A DNA stretch of 37,671 nt from an uncultured Paraprevotella sp. (GCA_944321345.1 CALUKY010000022.1:1-37671), one strand, 5' to 3'; shown: positions 1 to 8,687, numbered from the stretch's first letter. Program-made: numbers and translations. The notes: a model not told the origin generated them from the sequence alone.

Positions 1-35
1 CAGTCCGCGTGTGGTAATGGGGAAACGTCTGTAAG

Positions 36-1178
36 CTATTCGTTACGGTATTCCTTACGTTTCATAAAATTAAGACCCACATAAAAGTTCAGGGTGCCGA
101 ACGTGTTGTTTGTAAACAGGTTGGTGTGCTTGAAGTTGAAGGTATGCACAATCAGTGACATTCCGGCAAAGTATTTGGTATTGTTCCACACTACACCCAT
201 GCGTCCGGTACAGTTAAGATGGAAGTTATTCCGGTTGAAATGCTTGAACAGGAGTTCCTCGTCGGCTTCTCCTGCGGTATTCAGTGTGGTGTGACCGTAG
301 TTATGAGTATATCCGATGGCCGGAGTGAGCGAAATGTTAAACAGACAGTTTTTCTTGAAAACCCAATTATATCCATATCCGGCCGAAAAGCTCAGGTTCC
401 AATATTTGTTCTGTTTGAATTTCAGGTCATCGCTTACCGGGATATTGTTAGGCAATTCCTTGTAATCAAAGTCCAATTCATGTAAATCGAAGGAGAAACC
501 GGCTTTCCAGGTGCCGCAACTTTTTTTCTGTACCGTGCTTTGGGCATAAGCAGCCGGATAGGAAAAGCGTTTGTGGTTGAAGATGTAGTAAGCATTGATG
601 CCTGCGGTATAGCTCCGTACACCGTTAAAGTGTTTCCCCTCCAATTGCTCCACACTCTGATCAAATCCGCTCAGGCGCCGCAGCTTGAAATCATCTCCTG
701 TGCGCCGGTAGATCAGATCACATACGAGCATGGAAGAATAAAGACTCAGTTCAAATTCTGTCTTAGAGGATTTGTGTCCTTTTCCCAACGAACTGACATC
801 AAAGGTGTAACCGAAGAAAAGCCAGCGCCATCCCAGATAAGGACCGATCTTGATGCCCGGTTTCGGACTGAAAGTGATGCTTTGCGAAGCCCGTGTATCT
901 TTAATGGTGTAGCTTTCAAAGGCATTGGTGTTCTGGAGCATCACCGCCCAATTGTATTTGTTGGACTGGATGTATGTGGTGTCGGTCTCGTTGAACGCAC
1001 GGATAAAGCGTTTGATAAAATTTTCTTTCGGGAGGGAAAGTGTGTCCGGGCATACCGGCATTCCAAAGTCCCGACTACCGGAAGGCAGACGGAGTGAATC
1101 CTCCTGTACGGACATTTGTGCCATAGACGTGGATGCACAAACGAGGAATGCGGATAACCAGAGCAGTAGTTTCTTCAT
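36..1178 (-). CDS. DUF4421 family outer-membrane-type protein
   Basis: This 380-residue protein looks like a member of the DUF4421 family, whose members occur in Bacteroidota and have no established function. The N-terminus (MKKLLLWLSAFLVCASTSMAQ) is a clear Sec signal peptide ending in A-Q. The body alternates aromatic and polar residues in many short strands, as in outer-membrane beta-barrels, with GYGYNWVFKK- and YVGLNFMKRK-like strands near the end. The frame stays open to 1241, but the start at 1178 is preferred because the signal peptide begins there. The ATG overlaps the stop of the upstream oxidoreductase gene by one base (TAATG), suggesting translational coupling. Family assignment is from recognition of the conserved central block (SITFSPKPGIKIGPYLGWRW); an envelope role is inference. 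Confidence 0.8.
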   Translation of the reverse strand: MKKLLLWLSAFLVCASTSMAQMSVQEDSLRLPSGSRDFGMPVCPDTLSLPKENFIKRFIRAFNETDTTYIQSNKYNWAVMLQNTNAFESYTIKDTRASQSITFSPKPGIKIGPYLGWRWLFFGYTFDVSSLGKGHKSSKTEFELSLYSSMLVCDLIYRRTGDDFKLRRLSGFDQSVEQLEGKHFNGVRSYTAGINAYYIFNHKRFSYPAAYAQSTVQKKSCGTWKAGFSFDLHELDFDYKELPNNIPVSDDLKFKQNKYWNLSFSAGYGYNWVFKKNCLFNISLTPAIGYTHNYGHTTLNTAGEADEELLFKHFNRNNFHLNCTGRMGVVWNNTKYFAGMSLIVHTFNFKHTNLFTNNTFGTLNFYVGLNFMKRKEYRNE

Positions 1179-2167
1179 TAAAATTTGTTCAATATTTTGT
1201 CCATAACCCAATTTACCGGAGTCGCACTGATGCTGTCGCAAGTGCAGATACTCTTTTTTTGCAGGTGTTCCACGACATTCTGAATCAGCGGTAGCTGCAC
1301 GTGGTCCGGATTGGGGATAATAAATTCTTTACGGCCTTCTTCTGTATGTAAGGCAATCGGTTCGTAAGTAAATACCGAGAAACTGATTTGTCCTTTGTCT
1401 CCGACAATTTCAATCCGGTCGGTTTTGGCGGATTCATGAGCCACAAAACACCAGGAACCGGAACCGGGAATGCCATTGGCAAACTGGAAGCAGGCACTCA
1501 CCGTGTCTTCTGTAGTGTACAGACCGCCCCGGTTGCTGCAATATCCCTGTGCTTTAAGGATAGGACCGAAGAATTCCTGGAGCAGATCCAACTGGTGTGG
1601 AGCCAGGTCGTAGAAATAACCTCCGCCCGCAATATCACGCTGTACGCGCCATGGGAGATTCTGACTGTTGTAATCCAAATCGCGTGGCGGGACCGAAAAG
1701 CGGATATGTATGTTCAGTACTTTACCGATGGTATTTTGGGCTAACAGTTCTTTTACTTTCAGAAAATAAGGAAGATAGCGCCGGTAATAAGCCACAAAGC
1801 AGGGTACTCCCGTTTCTTCTGAGATACGATTGATGCGGGCGCAATCCTGATAGCTGGCCGCCAGCGGTTTTTCTACATAAACGGGTTTTCCGGATTTCAT
1901 GGCCATGATCGCAAAGGTGGCATGTGAGGAGGGCGGCGTGGCAATATAAATGGCATTTACTTCAGGGTCATCGATCAGTTCCTGTGCGTCGGTATACCAT
2001 TTTTTGATATGATGGCGTTCGGCGTAAGAGCGTGCGCGTTCCTTGTTGCGGCTCATGACTGCCTCGATTCGCGATCCGGGTATGATGTTAAAAGCCGGTC
2101 CGCTTTTCTTTTCCGTCACTTCACCGCAACCGATGAATCCCCATTTGATGATGATTTCTTCGTCCAT
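1178..2167 (-). CDS. Gfo/Idh/MocA family NAD(P)-dependent oxidoreductase
   Basis: This 329-residue cytosolic enzyme is of the Gfo/Idh/MocA type, which oxidises or reduces sugars, inositols and related compounds with NAD(P). The N-terminal Rossmann fold carries the dinucleotide motif at residues 9-17 (GFIGCGEV), and the family EKP motif is at 99-101, with the lysine expected to be catalytic. A GGGYFYDLAPHQLD stretch at 181-194 supplies the conserved Asp and His of the C-terminal domain. There is no signal peptide, unlike the secreted Bacteroidota members of the superfamily. It is the first gene of a two-gene unit with the DUF4421 gene. The substrate cannot be read from the sequence. Confidence 0.9.
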   Translation of the reverse strand: MDEEIIIKWGFIGCGEVTEKKSGPAFNIIPGSRIEAVMSRNKERARSYAERHHIKKWYTDAQELIDDPEVNAIYIATPPSSHATFAIMAMKSGKPVYVEKPLAASYQDCARINRISEETGVPCFVAYYRRYLPYFLKVKELLAQNTIGKVLNIHIRFSVPPRDLDYNSQNLPWRVQRDIAGGGYFYDLAPHQLDLLQEFFGPILKAQGYCSNRGGLYTTEDTVSACFQFANGIPGSGSWCFVAHESAKTDRIEIVGDKGQISFSVFTYEPIALHTEEGRKEFIIPNPDHVQLPLIQNVVEHLQKKSICTCDSISATPVNWVMDKILNKF

Positions 2168-2223
2168 AAGTATCTTTTTGTTTTGCTGATCAAAAATAGC
2201 CTTTCAGGCTCTGTCTTTCTACA

Positions 2224-2231
2224 CAAAATTA
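2224..2231 (-). promoter_or_regulatory. Bacteroidota -7 promoter element (oxidoreductase/DUF4421 unit)
   Basis: On the minus strand this reads TAATTTTG, matching TAnnTTTG. A TTTC at 2254-2251, 19 bases further upstream, is a near match to the -33 TTTG box. It would give a leader of about 50 nt before the start at 2167. Confidence 0.55.
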
Positions 2232-2367
2232 GTTTTTATTTTGGAAAAATGAAAGCTTCCGCCTTTTTTTGTACCGAACAGATGTAAACGCCTTTCAAAT
2301 AAGAATAATTTTGTTTACAATTACTTTTTTCGTGTCGCTATTCCTGCTTATTTATCGGATTTTTGGG

Positions 2368-2375
2368 TATATTTG
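2368..2375 (+). promoter_or_regulatory. Bacteroidota -7 promoter element (membrane protein gene)
   Basis: TATATTTG matches TAnnTTTG and lies 23 bases before the start at 2399. No good -33 TTTG is seen at the usual 19-21 base spacing. Together with the element at 2224-2231 it makes 2168-2398 a divergent promoter region; I see nothing else in it. Confidence 0.5.
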
Positions 2376-2398
2376 TCCCAAATTAACCGAATGAGATT

Positions 2399-3331
2399 AT
2401 GGAAGAGAATAAAGATGTTGAACTGAATTTTTATAAGGTGAGGAGTTATTCTTCCTGCCTGATGAAAGGATTCAAGCTTTTTGCCGATAACCTGTGGACG
2501 ATTTTGAAAAGTACCTGGACATCGGTTTTGCTGTTTGCCCTGTGCGTGGCTGTATGCAGTTTTCTGTATCGCCCTTTGGCCCGTGTGATATTCACTTTTG
2601 CCGATCCTTCCAAAGTGCCTTATTTCTCTCAGATGCTGTTTGGACTGTTGCTGGTGCTTTTGTTGCTGGTAGCAACGTTGGCTTCATCTTTTTTTGGTGG
2701 TCAGCTTACGGTCATGTTCCGGAACTATGTGCAGACGGGGCGTTTGCAGTATACAGGAAAAGGTTCGATTGTGAAAGCGGCTATGGAGCCTTCGGGTAAA
2801 TTGCTGGCTTTTGCCTTTATCTTTTTGCTGAAGCTTGCGGTGCTTTCCGGAGTTTTTCACTACTTTCTTGGATTTGCCTGGTGGACCTGGTTTTGGGATG
2901 TATTGCTGGTCTTGGCTGTGTTTATTCCTTATACGGCTTTTGTTGTGTCGCATATTCTGGAACCCAAAGCATTTGCATTCCGTCCCTCTGCGTTAAAGGA
3001 TCTGTATCAGAGTTGGGGGGCATGGTCGGCTGTGTTCTTTGTGAGCGGTTTGTTCTGTGTTCTTTGCAGTGTGTTTTTCTCAATGCCTTCTTTCGTGTTG
3101 CTGTTTGCACGCTCCGAGTCTTTCTTTATGGAACTGGGAGGTGATGTAACGGATCTTCCGGCCGCTTTTAATGTGATGCAGTTCGTTGTGGTGTTCCTGT
3201 CATCGGCTTTGAGCCTGTTTGTTTTCTCTACCCTGTATTTCTCCCTGCTGTTCATGTTCGGTTCGCTGGAGAAGAAAAAAGAGGAAATAGCTCTTTATGA
3301 ACAGGAACAACAGCGTTTGTTACAAGTGTAG
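2399..3331 (+). CDS. Polytopic membrane protein of unknown function
   Basis: This 310-residue protein is dominated by hydrophobic segments. Likely membrane helices lie near residues 35-58, 80-103, 128-150, 155-180, 205-232 and 255-290, giving roughly six spans. The N-terminus (MEENKDVELN...) is polar and probably cytoplasmic, and the C-terminus is a charged tail rich in Glu, Lys and Gln. I recognise no catalytic or transport motif. It has its own promoter and a strong terminator, so it is a single-gene transcription unit between two minus-strand units. It may belong to a Bacteroidales-conserved family, but no function is proposed. Confidence 0.8.
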   Translation: MEENKDVELNFYKVRSYSSCLMKGFKLFADNLWTILKSTWTSVLLFALCVAVCSFLYRPLARVIFTFADPSKVPYFSQMLFGLLLVLLLLVATLASSFFGGQLTVMFRNYVQTGRLQYTGKGSIVKAAMEPSGKLLAFAFIFLLKLAVLSGVFHYFLGFAWWTWFWDVLLVLAVFIPYTAFVVSHILEPKAFAFRPSALKDLYQSWGAWSAVFFVSGLFCVLCSVFFSMPSFVLLFARSESFFMELGGDVTDLPAAFNVMQFVVVFLSSALSLFVFSTLYFSLLFMFGSLEKKKEEIALYEQEQQRLLQV

Positions 3332-3359
3332 ACAGAATCATTTATTTTTTCTTATAAGG

Positions 3360-3397
3360 ACGCTTCCTCCCGATGGTCGGGACGGAAGCGTTTTTTT
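3360..3397 (+). terminator. Strong intrinsic terminator after the membrane protein gene
   Basis: The arms 3360-3373 (ACGCTTCCTCCCGA) and 3378-3390 form a G+C-rich stem with one unpaired base and a very short loop, followed by seven T at 3391-3397. The upstream side lacks a matching A-run, so it acts mainly on plus-strand transcripts. Confidence 0.9.
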
Positions 3398-3436
3398 GTT
3401 CCTCAAAGTGTATGTTCTTTTTGGAGATTTGCTATT

Positions 3437-5647
3437 TTAGTTATAGAAATTCCAGGAAAGTCCGAAGCGGATCACCATCGGGTTGATCGGGTAATGTGGT
3501 GCCCAGAAAGCGTTTCCGTTCATGGAAGAGTTGATATGACTTCCCATGACATAGAAGCGGAAGTGTTTCAGAAGCAGATTGGCATAGACATTGCAGATGG
3601 GGTAGTTACCGATGGAAATGTATGAGTTGCTGTCCTGGTTTACAAACTGACCGATGGCCGGAGAGTAGTCCGGAGCGTTGTACTTGGTGAAATAACGCAC
3701 ATCACCACCCAGTTCCAGATTCAATACCTTGGCTATCTTGAATTTGATATACAGGTTGCTGTATAGCGTCAGATCGGGCAACGGCAACGCTGTAGAGTTG
3801 CTCGACTTCTGATAGGCAATCTCGTTTTCCCAGTTAAAGATGCCGAACCGGAAGTTCTGGTTCAGAATGGCGCTGAACACCTGAATGTTTCCGGTATATT
3901 GGTTTACTACCGTATTATGGCTGTATCCGGCTACCTCGAAGTTCTGGGTGTACGGTGTCTTTTCCATACCGAAATAGGTGTAGTTCTTGATATTTTCTAC
4001 ACCGACACGCAGAGTGGTACCCGATTTCTTCGACTGCAAGGTTCCTTCCACACGGGTGCGGAACTCATAATTCAGATCATTGTTCCACCAGGTGAACTGT
4101 GACTGGTAATGGCGGTAGTAGAAAGAAGGGTTCAGATTCTTCATGTAGGCATGTGCCGCCAAAGTGATTGTATCCTTGAACAGAGGGAAGTTCAGGTCGG
4201 CGGTTCCGTCAATATTGAATTGTCCCACATCTTCACCCAATAAGACGACATCACCTTCGGCCTGATAGTGAAGAACTTTTCCTTCGCGTTTGCTGAGAAC
4301 ACCGCCAACAGAAACATTGTTTTCCGTATAGCGTTGTCGGAGCTGCCCGTTGGCGTTCATTTTATAAGGCAGATTGAAGGTGCGCAGTTCGTGACTGGCA
4401 AAGGCCGTAAGACCGGCTTTGGCCCATTTGTTGAAGCCTTCGCGCAGGGCAATACCCAAAGTGTTCTTGACTGACAGATCGTCGAAGATGTCTTTTACCT
4501 GATTCTGGTCGCCATAATAATGATTGGTATAGTAGAAGTCTGGAGTTTCGTAGCTATAATAACCATGTGTGCCGTGACGGACTTTTAAGGTATGAATGAA
4601 ACTGCTTACGGGAATAAACTGCGACGGAAGCATCAGACTGGTGATATACTGCTGGCATAAAGAGTCGCGCACCTGTTTGCGGAGCAGGGTGTCTGTAACT
4701 ATTTTTACCCGAAGCACGCTGTCTTTGAGCGATGCAAGCAGGGTAGAATCTGACGGGATCAGTTTGGCGATGGAATCCTCGGAAATCAGGTATTTGTCAA
4801 ATCCCAGATTATAACGGTGCGTCAGGAAATAGGTCTGGTCATCATTGCGGTTCCATGTTTCTGCCAGAATCGTAGGAATATCCTTAGAGCGGAATGACTG
4901 GCCGAAACTTTCCGGATTGGTGATATAGGCATCATCGTCAATACCTCCGTTTTCTGCCATTTTGAAATGGTTGGAACTGATCCAGGCATGCATGTTGTAA
5001 CGGTCGCCCAGATAGTATCCGTAGAGTGATCCGTTAAACAGAGATGTTGCCTGATTGTTGTAGAATCCACGTCCATAGGCATAATCCAGCAAAAAGCCGA
5101 TACCGGAAATCTTATTGATGTTTGAGGCGAAGTAAGCGCGCACACGGTCTTCGCCATCCTGCGTATTACCGGCACGATGGTATGACAAATTGGTAAACGG
5201 ACTTTTGGTATTGGTAAACATAAATTCGTTTACCCCTGTATAAAAAAAGTCATAAGGCTCCATAAAGAACGTTTCGGAAAAGATTTTCCGATCCATAAAC
5301 AGACGGTTCAGACGGGGAGATCCCAAATTACCCAACACATTATATGAACCGCTCATACCGTCTGTATTGTTGAAGTTCTGGAACCGGTACATTACGGTAT
5401 CGGCTTCAACTCGGGTGATTTCTCCCAAGCGGTCGTCTATGTTCCACATATACAGACCCATGGGGATTTTCTTTTCACTTCTTGCCGAGTCGCGTCCCCA
5501 TGAAAAATGATTGCTTCCGCCATTTTCCATTCTGCCGGACTCTTCATTGTACTCTTCTTGATTTTGCTGACTGAAATTGTCAACCTGCGCTTGTCCCGTA
5601 GCCGAAACAAGGAATATGAATAGTAATGCTAAAAGATATTGCTTCAT
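3437..5647 (-). CDS. Putative outer-membrane porin (Porin_10 family)
   Basis: This 736-residue protein has a Sec signal peptide (MKQYLLALLFIFLVSATGQAQ), a short linker, and then a long series of amphipathic beta-strands typical of an outer-membrane barrel. The block WNIDDRLGEITRVEADTV and the following 'YNVLGNLGSPRLNRLF' region are characteristic of the Bacteroidota Porin_10 family, which is usually 600-750 residues. The C-terminus ends in a strand with aromatic residues (FGLSWNFYN), as expected for a barrel-closing strand. Pore function is inferred from the family name; the substrate is unknown. It is a single gene, with a promoter-like element only eight bases before the ATG. Confidence 0.88.
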   Translation of the reverse strand: MKQYLLALLFIFLVSATGQAQVDNFSQQNQEEYNEESGRMENGGSNHFSWGRDSARSEKKIPMGLYMWNIDDRLGEITRVEADTVMYRFQNFNNTDGMSGSYNVLGNLGSPRLNRLFMDRKIFSETFFMEPYDFFYTGVNEFMFTNTKSPFTNLSYHRAGNTQDGEDRVRAYFASNINKISGIGFLLDYAYGRGFYNNQATSLFNGSLYGYYLGDRYNMHAWISSNHFKMAENGGIDDDAYITNPESFGQSFRSKDIPTILAETWNRNDDQTYFLTHRYNLGFDKYLISEDSIAKLIPSDSTLLASLKDSVLRVKIVTDTLLRKQVRDSLCQQYITSLMLPSQFIPVSSFIHTLKVRHGTHGYYSYETPDFYYTNHYYGDQNQVKDIFDDLSVKNTLGIALREGFNKWAKAGLTAFASHELRTFNLPYKMNANGQLRQRYTENNVSVGGVLSKREGKVLHYQAEGDVVLLGEDVGQFNIDGTADLNFPLFKDTITLAAHAYMKNLNPSFYYRHYQSQFTWWNNDLNYEFRTRVEGTLQSKKSGTTLRVGVENIKNYTYFGMEKTPYTQNFEVAGYSHNTVVNQYTGNIQVFSAILNQNFRFGIFNWENEIAYQKSSNSTALPLPDLTLYSNLYIKFKIAKVLNLELGGDVRYFTKYNAPDYSPAIGQFVNQDSNSYISIGNYPICNVYANLLLKHFRFYVMGSHINSSMNGNAFWAPHYPINPMVIRFGLSWNFYN

Positions 5648-5655
5648 AATGGGTG

Positions 5656-5663
5656 CAAAGATA
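5656..5663 (-). promoter_or_regulatory. Bacteroidota -7 promoter element (porin gene)
   Basis: On the minus strand this reads TATCTTTG, matching TAnnTTTG. Only CACCCATT separates it from the ATG at 5647, so the leader would be almost absent. No clear -33 TTTG is present; that region lies inside the terminator hairpin of the upstream operon. Confidence 0.5.
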
Positions 5664-5673
5664 GCAATAAATT

Positions 5674-5716
5674 AAAAAAAGAGCATGTTTCTGATTTTAA
5701 AAACATGCTCTTTTTT
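5674..5716. terminator. Bidirectional hairpin terminator after the 2-oxoacid oxidoreductase operon
   Basis: GAGCATGTTT at 5681-5690 pairs perfectly with AAACATGCTC at 5701-5710. Seven A precede the left arm and six T follow the right arm, so it can work in both directions. The biologically relevant direction is minus, ending the operon whose last stop is at 5732. Confidence 0.85.
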
Positions 5717-5731
5717 CCGGGAAATCTTATC

Positions 5732-6277
5732 TTATTTCACTTGATAGATAATTTCCATTCCTTTACGTAAAGCCGCCTCGTTTACCGGAATAAGTTTGTG
5801 ATGGCGTTCCGGTAAGGTTTTCCTCAGGGCCAGCAATACATTGTCCAGTTCAGCGAGAGGATGGATTTTAAGCAGTCCGCCCAATACAATCATATTAAAA
5901 GCCTTGGCATTCTGCATTTCGGCAGCAGCCTCCATGGCCTCAATACGATAGATGGATATATCGGTGCGGGTTGGGGGAGTGGTGATGCCGTAGCTGTCAT
6001 AGATCAGGGTTCCTCCCGGTTTGATTTGCTGTTCGAATCGGTCCAATGACGGCTGGTTCAGTATGATAGCGGTGTCGTAAGTGCTCAGAATCGGAGAGGA
6101 GATGCGCTCCTCGCTTACGATAATGGTTACGTTGGCCGTACCGCCACGCTGTTCAGGACCGTATGAAGGCATCCAGGAAACCTCTTTGCCTTCCATCAGG
6201 GCGGCATATGCCAGAATTTTTCCCATGGACAAAACACCCTGACCGCCGAATCCGGCTATAATAATTTCTTCTTTCAT
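5732..6277 (-). CDS. korC: 2-oxoacid:ferredoxin oxidoreductase, gamma subunit
   Basis: This 181-residue protein is the gamma subunit of a 2-oxoacid:acceptor oxidoreductase (2-oxoglutarate/isovalerate type). It carries the family motif GFGGQGV at residues 9-15 and SYGPEQRGG at 38-46. The complex oxidatively decarboxylates a 2-oxoacid to the acyl-CoA and passes electrons to ferredoxin; this subunit helps bind CoA and close the active site. It is the last gene of the operon, 15 bases after the beta-subunit gene. The 2-oxoglutarate assignment rests on similarity in organisation to KOR; an isovalerate or broader branched-chain specificity (VOR) cannot be excluded. Confidence 0.9.
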   Translation of the reverse strand: MKEEIIIAGFGGQGVLSMGKILAYAALMEGKEVSWMPSYGPEQRGGTANVTIIVSEERISSPILSTYDTAIILNQPSLDRFEQQIKPGGTLIYDSYGITTPPTRTDISIYRIEAMEAAAEMQNAKAFNMIVLGGLLKIHPLAELDNVLLALRKTLPERHHKLIPVNEAALRKGMEIIYQVK

Positions 6278-6292
6278 AATGGTCTAAACGGT

Positions 6293-7066
6293 TTATTCCA
6301 GATTTGTACTGTCTTTCAGGTCGCCCAATGGGTATGACTTGAACATGTTCTCTTCCATCCATTTATTGGCTTTTTCCGGAGACATCTTCCAGCCGGCATT
6401 ACAGGTCGATACGATTTCAACCAGGCTGGAGCCTTCGCCACGCATACTGTTCTCAAAGGCTTTCCGGATGGCTTTCTTGGCCTTTCGGATGGCCGGAACA
6501 CTGTGAACAGACTGGCGGGTTACGTATGAGGTTCCTTCCAAGGTGCTGGCAATCTGGGTGATGTTCAGCGGATAGCCGTGGATGTCGGCTTCGCGTCCGT
6601 AAGGGCAGGTGGCTGTTTTCATTCCCATAAGTGTCGTCGGAGCCATCTGTCCGCCGGTCATACCATAGATCGCATTGTTGATAAAGATAATGGCAATGTG
6701 TTCTCCGCGGTTCAGGGCATGAATGGTTTCTGCCGTACCGATACATGCCAGGTCGCCGTCGCCCTGATAGGTAAGTACCAATCGGTCGGGCCACAGGCGC
6801 TTGATGGCGCTGGCCAGAGCCGGAGCGCGTCCGTGGGCTGCTTCAACCCAGTCAACGTCAATATAATTGTAGGCAAATACGGCACAGCCTACCGGTGAGA
6901 CGGCAACTGTCTTTTCTTCCATGCCCATTTCTTCAATGACTTCGGCCACCAGCTTGTGTACAACGCCATGGCTGCATCCCGGGCAATAGTGCATCGGATT
7001 ATCATTCAGAAGCTTGGGCTTGCTGTATACCAGATTCTCTGGCTTGATGATTTCGTTATCTGTCAT
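6293..7066 (-). CDS. korB: 2-oxoacid:ferredoxin oxidoreductase, TPP-binding beta subunit
   Basis: This 257-residue subunit binds thiamine pyrophosphate. The TPP signature begins with GDGDLACIG at residues 102-110 and ends with the Asn pair at 130-131. The CPGC motif at 28-31 and Cys61 are conserved cysteines in KorB/VorB-type proteins, probably tied to an Fe-S cluster. The length is typical for the separate beta subunit of four-subunit enzymes. It sits 11 bases after a small membrane-protein gene, itself just after the alpha-subunit gene, so the usual alpha-beta order is interrupted by that small gene. Confidence 0.93.
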   Translation of the reverse strand: MTDNEIIKPENLVYSKPKLLNDNPMHYCPGCSHGVVHKLVAEVIEEMGMEEKTVAVSPVGCAVFAYNYIDVDWVEAAHGRAPALASAIKRLWPDRLVLTYQGDGDLACIGTAETIHALNRGEHIAIIFINNAIYGMTGGQMAPTTLMGMKTATCPYGREADIHGYPLNITQIASTLEGTSYVTRQSVHSVPAIRKAKKAIRKAFENSMRGEGSSLVEIVSTCNAGWKMSPEKANKWMEENMFKSYPLGDLKDSTNLE

Positions 7067-7077
7067 AGTTGTATCCT

Positions 7078-7317
7078 TTAGAACATGAAACGTATGAAGA
7101 ATTCAATGACTTTAAGAATCATTCCTCCTCCCACGATGCCCATTCCGATCCAACGGTTTTCGGGTATGGCAAAATAGCACACCAATCCTACGACGGCGGC
7201 TATCAGAAACAGGGTGTTAAGCACTTGACGTATCTGATCTGTTGAAGGTCCTTTACGGTGCTTTCTTGCCTGGTTGGCCGATTCTTCAACAAGTTTTTCT
7301 ATTTCTTCGCGATTCAT
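7078..7317 (-). CDS. Small two-helix membrane protein inside the oxidoreductase operon
   Basis: This 79-residue protein has a charged, probably helical N-terminal third (MNREEIEKLVEESANQARKH) followed by two hydrophobic segments, near residues 33-50 and 56-78, separated by a short loop (IPENRW). It lies between the alpha and beta subunit genes with spacings of 12 and 11 bases, which shows it is translated as part of the operon and supports it being a real gene. I recognise no named family. A role in tethering the otherwise soluble complex to the membrane is plausible from position only; nothing in the sequence proves it. Confidence 0.8.
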   Translation of the reverse strand: MNREEIEKLVEESANQARKHRKGPSTDQIRQVLNTLFLIAAVVGLVCYFAIPENRWIGMGIVGGGMILKVIEFFIRFMF

Positions 7318-7329
7318 CTGATCCTTCTT

Positions 7330-8418
7330 TTACTTGGTGATTAGTTCTTTTTTCAATGCTTCGACTACCTCTTCGGGGGTTGGAACGATACCGCCCATTC
7401 GGCCGTAATAGGCTACCGGAGCATTTCCTTCTACCGCCAGACGGATGTCTTCGACCATCTGGCCGGCATTGATTTCGAAACTGAGGATGCCTTTGACATG
7501 TTTGCTCAATTCATGAATCTCTTTGCTTGGGAACGGCCAAAGGGTGATCGGACGTAGCAAACCTACTTTCAAACCTTCTTCGCGACACAGCTCAATTGCT
7601 TTCTGGGCAATACGCGAAGCTGAGCCAAAGGCGACAATTACATAGTCGGCGTCATCGCAAAGGATTTCTTCATAGCGCACCTCCTTCTCACGGATTTCCT
7701 GATACTTGGCCTGCAAATGCAGATTCTTCTCTTCCATGTGATGTGGTTCAAGCTCCAAAGAAGTAATAATATTGGGCGCACGATGTTTTTTCTTTCCGAT
7801 AGCAGCCCACGGACATTCTTTTTCCAGCTCTTCTTCTGTACGTCTTGGCTTGAATGGAGGCAAAACAACCTTTTCCATCATCTGTCCGATAACACCGTCG
7901 CTCAGGATCATGGCCGGATTGCGATATTTGAAAGCCAGTTCAAAAGAGAGTTCTACAAAATCGGCCATTTCCTGAACAGATGCCGGAGCCAGAACGATTA
8001 CGTTATAATCGCCGTTTCCACCACCACGTGTAGCCTGAAAATAGTCCGACTGGCTGGGCTGAATGGTTCCCAAACCCGGTCCGCCACGCTGTACGTTGAC
8101 AATCAGTCCCGGAATCTCTGCGCCGGCCATATAGGAAATTCCCTCCTGCATCAGAGCGATACCCGGACTGGATGATGAGGTCATTACCCGTTTACCGGCA
8201 GCACCGCCACCATAAACCATATTGATGGAAGCTACTTCACTTTCTGCCTGTAGAACTACCATGCCGGTAGTTTTCCAAGGTTCTTCGGCTGCCAGGGTTT
8301 CCAGAACTTCTGATTGAGGAGTGATCGGGTAACCGAAGTATCCGTCGCATCCGCATCGGATGGCGGCATGGGCAATGGCTTCATTGCCTTTCATTAAAAC
8401 GATTTCTTCCTTTGCCAT
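7330..8418 (-). CDS. korA: 2-oxoacid:ferredoxin oxidoreductase, alpha subunit
   Basis: This 362-residue subunit contains the pyrimidine-binding domain of the TPP enzyme. The family motif YPITPQSE is at residues 30-37, and the TSSSSPG loop at 80-86 and the glycine-rich RGGPGLGT at 111-118 are also present. A transketolase C-terminal-like domain follows from about residue 245 (YVIVAFGSASRIAQKA). It has no fused gamma domain at the N-terminus, consistent with a separate gamma gene at the end of the operon. It starts four bases after the ferredoxin gene. Together the subunits form an anaerobic, CoA-dependent 2-oxoacid decarboxylating complex supplying acyl-CoA and reduced ferredoxin. Confidence 0.93.
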   Translation of the reverse strand: MAKEEIVLMKGNEAIAHAAIRCGCDGYFGYPITPQSEVLETLAAEEPWKTTGMVVLQAESEVASINMVYGGGAAGKRVMTSSSSPGIALMQEGISYMAGAEIPGLIVNVQRGGPGLGTIQPSQSDYFQATRGGGNGDYNVIVLAPASVQEMADFVELSFELAFKYRNPAMILSDGVIGQMMEKVVLPPFKPRRTEEELEKECPWAAIGKKKHRAPNIITSLELEPHHMEEKNLHLQAKYQEIREKEVRYEEILCDDADYVIVAFGSASRIAQKAIELCREEGLKVGLLRPITLWPFPSKEIHELSKHVKGILSFEINAGQMVEDIRLAVEGNAPVAYYGRMGGIVPTPEEVVEALKKELITK

Positions 8419-8422
8419 ACTT

Positions 8423-8653
8423 CTAGTTTTCTTTCTTTTTATAAACCGTTATACATCCGTCCGGACAGACAATGGCGCATGACGCACATCCATTGCAGAC
8501 ATTGTCAACTGTCTGTTGGGCAAATCGATAACCTTTTTTATTGACTTCCTTTTCCGCCAGTGACAGTAGATTCAGCGGGCAGGCCACTACACACAGGTTG
8601 CATCCTTTGCAGCGGTCATGGTCAATAACGATTGCACCTTTTATTTTTGCCAT
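8423..8653 (-). CDS. korD: 2-oxoacid:ferredoxin oxidoreductase, 2x[4Fe-4S] ferredoxin subunit
   Basis: This 76-residue ferredoxin-type subunit has two CxxCxxCxxxCP motifs: Cys15, 18, 21, 25 and Cys53, 56, 59, 63. They should hold two [4Fe-4S] clusters that carry electrons from the TPP centre to external ferredoxin. The position directly before the alpha-subunit gene and the small size fit the delta subunit of KOR/VOR enzymes. An extra cysteine at 67 follows the second motif. Confidence 0.93.
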   Translation of the reverse strand: MAKIKGAIVIDHDRCKGCNLCVVACPLNLLSLAEKEVNKKGYRFAQQTVDNVCNGCASCAIVCPDGCITVYKKKEN

Positions 8654-8687
8654 AGATATTTGTTTAAGTCGTTTGGTTTATTGCTTG

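Noticed and set aside
540-1097. 185-aa plus-strand frame inside the DUF4421 gene
   Set aside because: It is antisense to a gene with a clear signal peptide and family pattern; no domain is visible.
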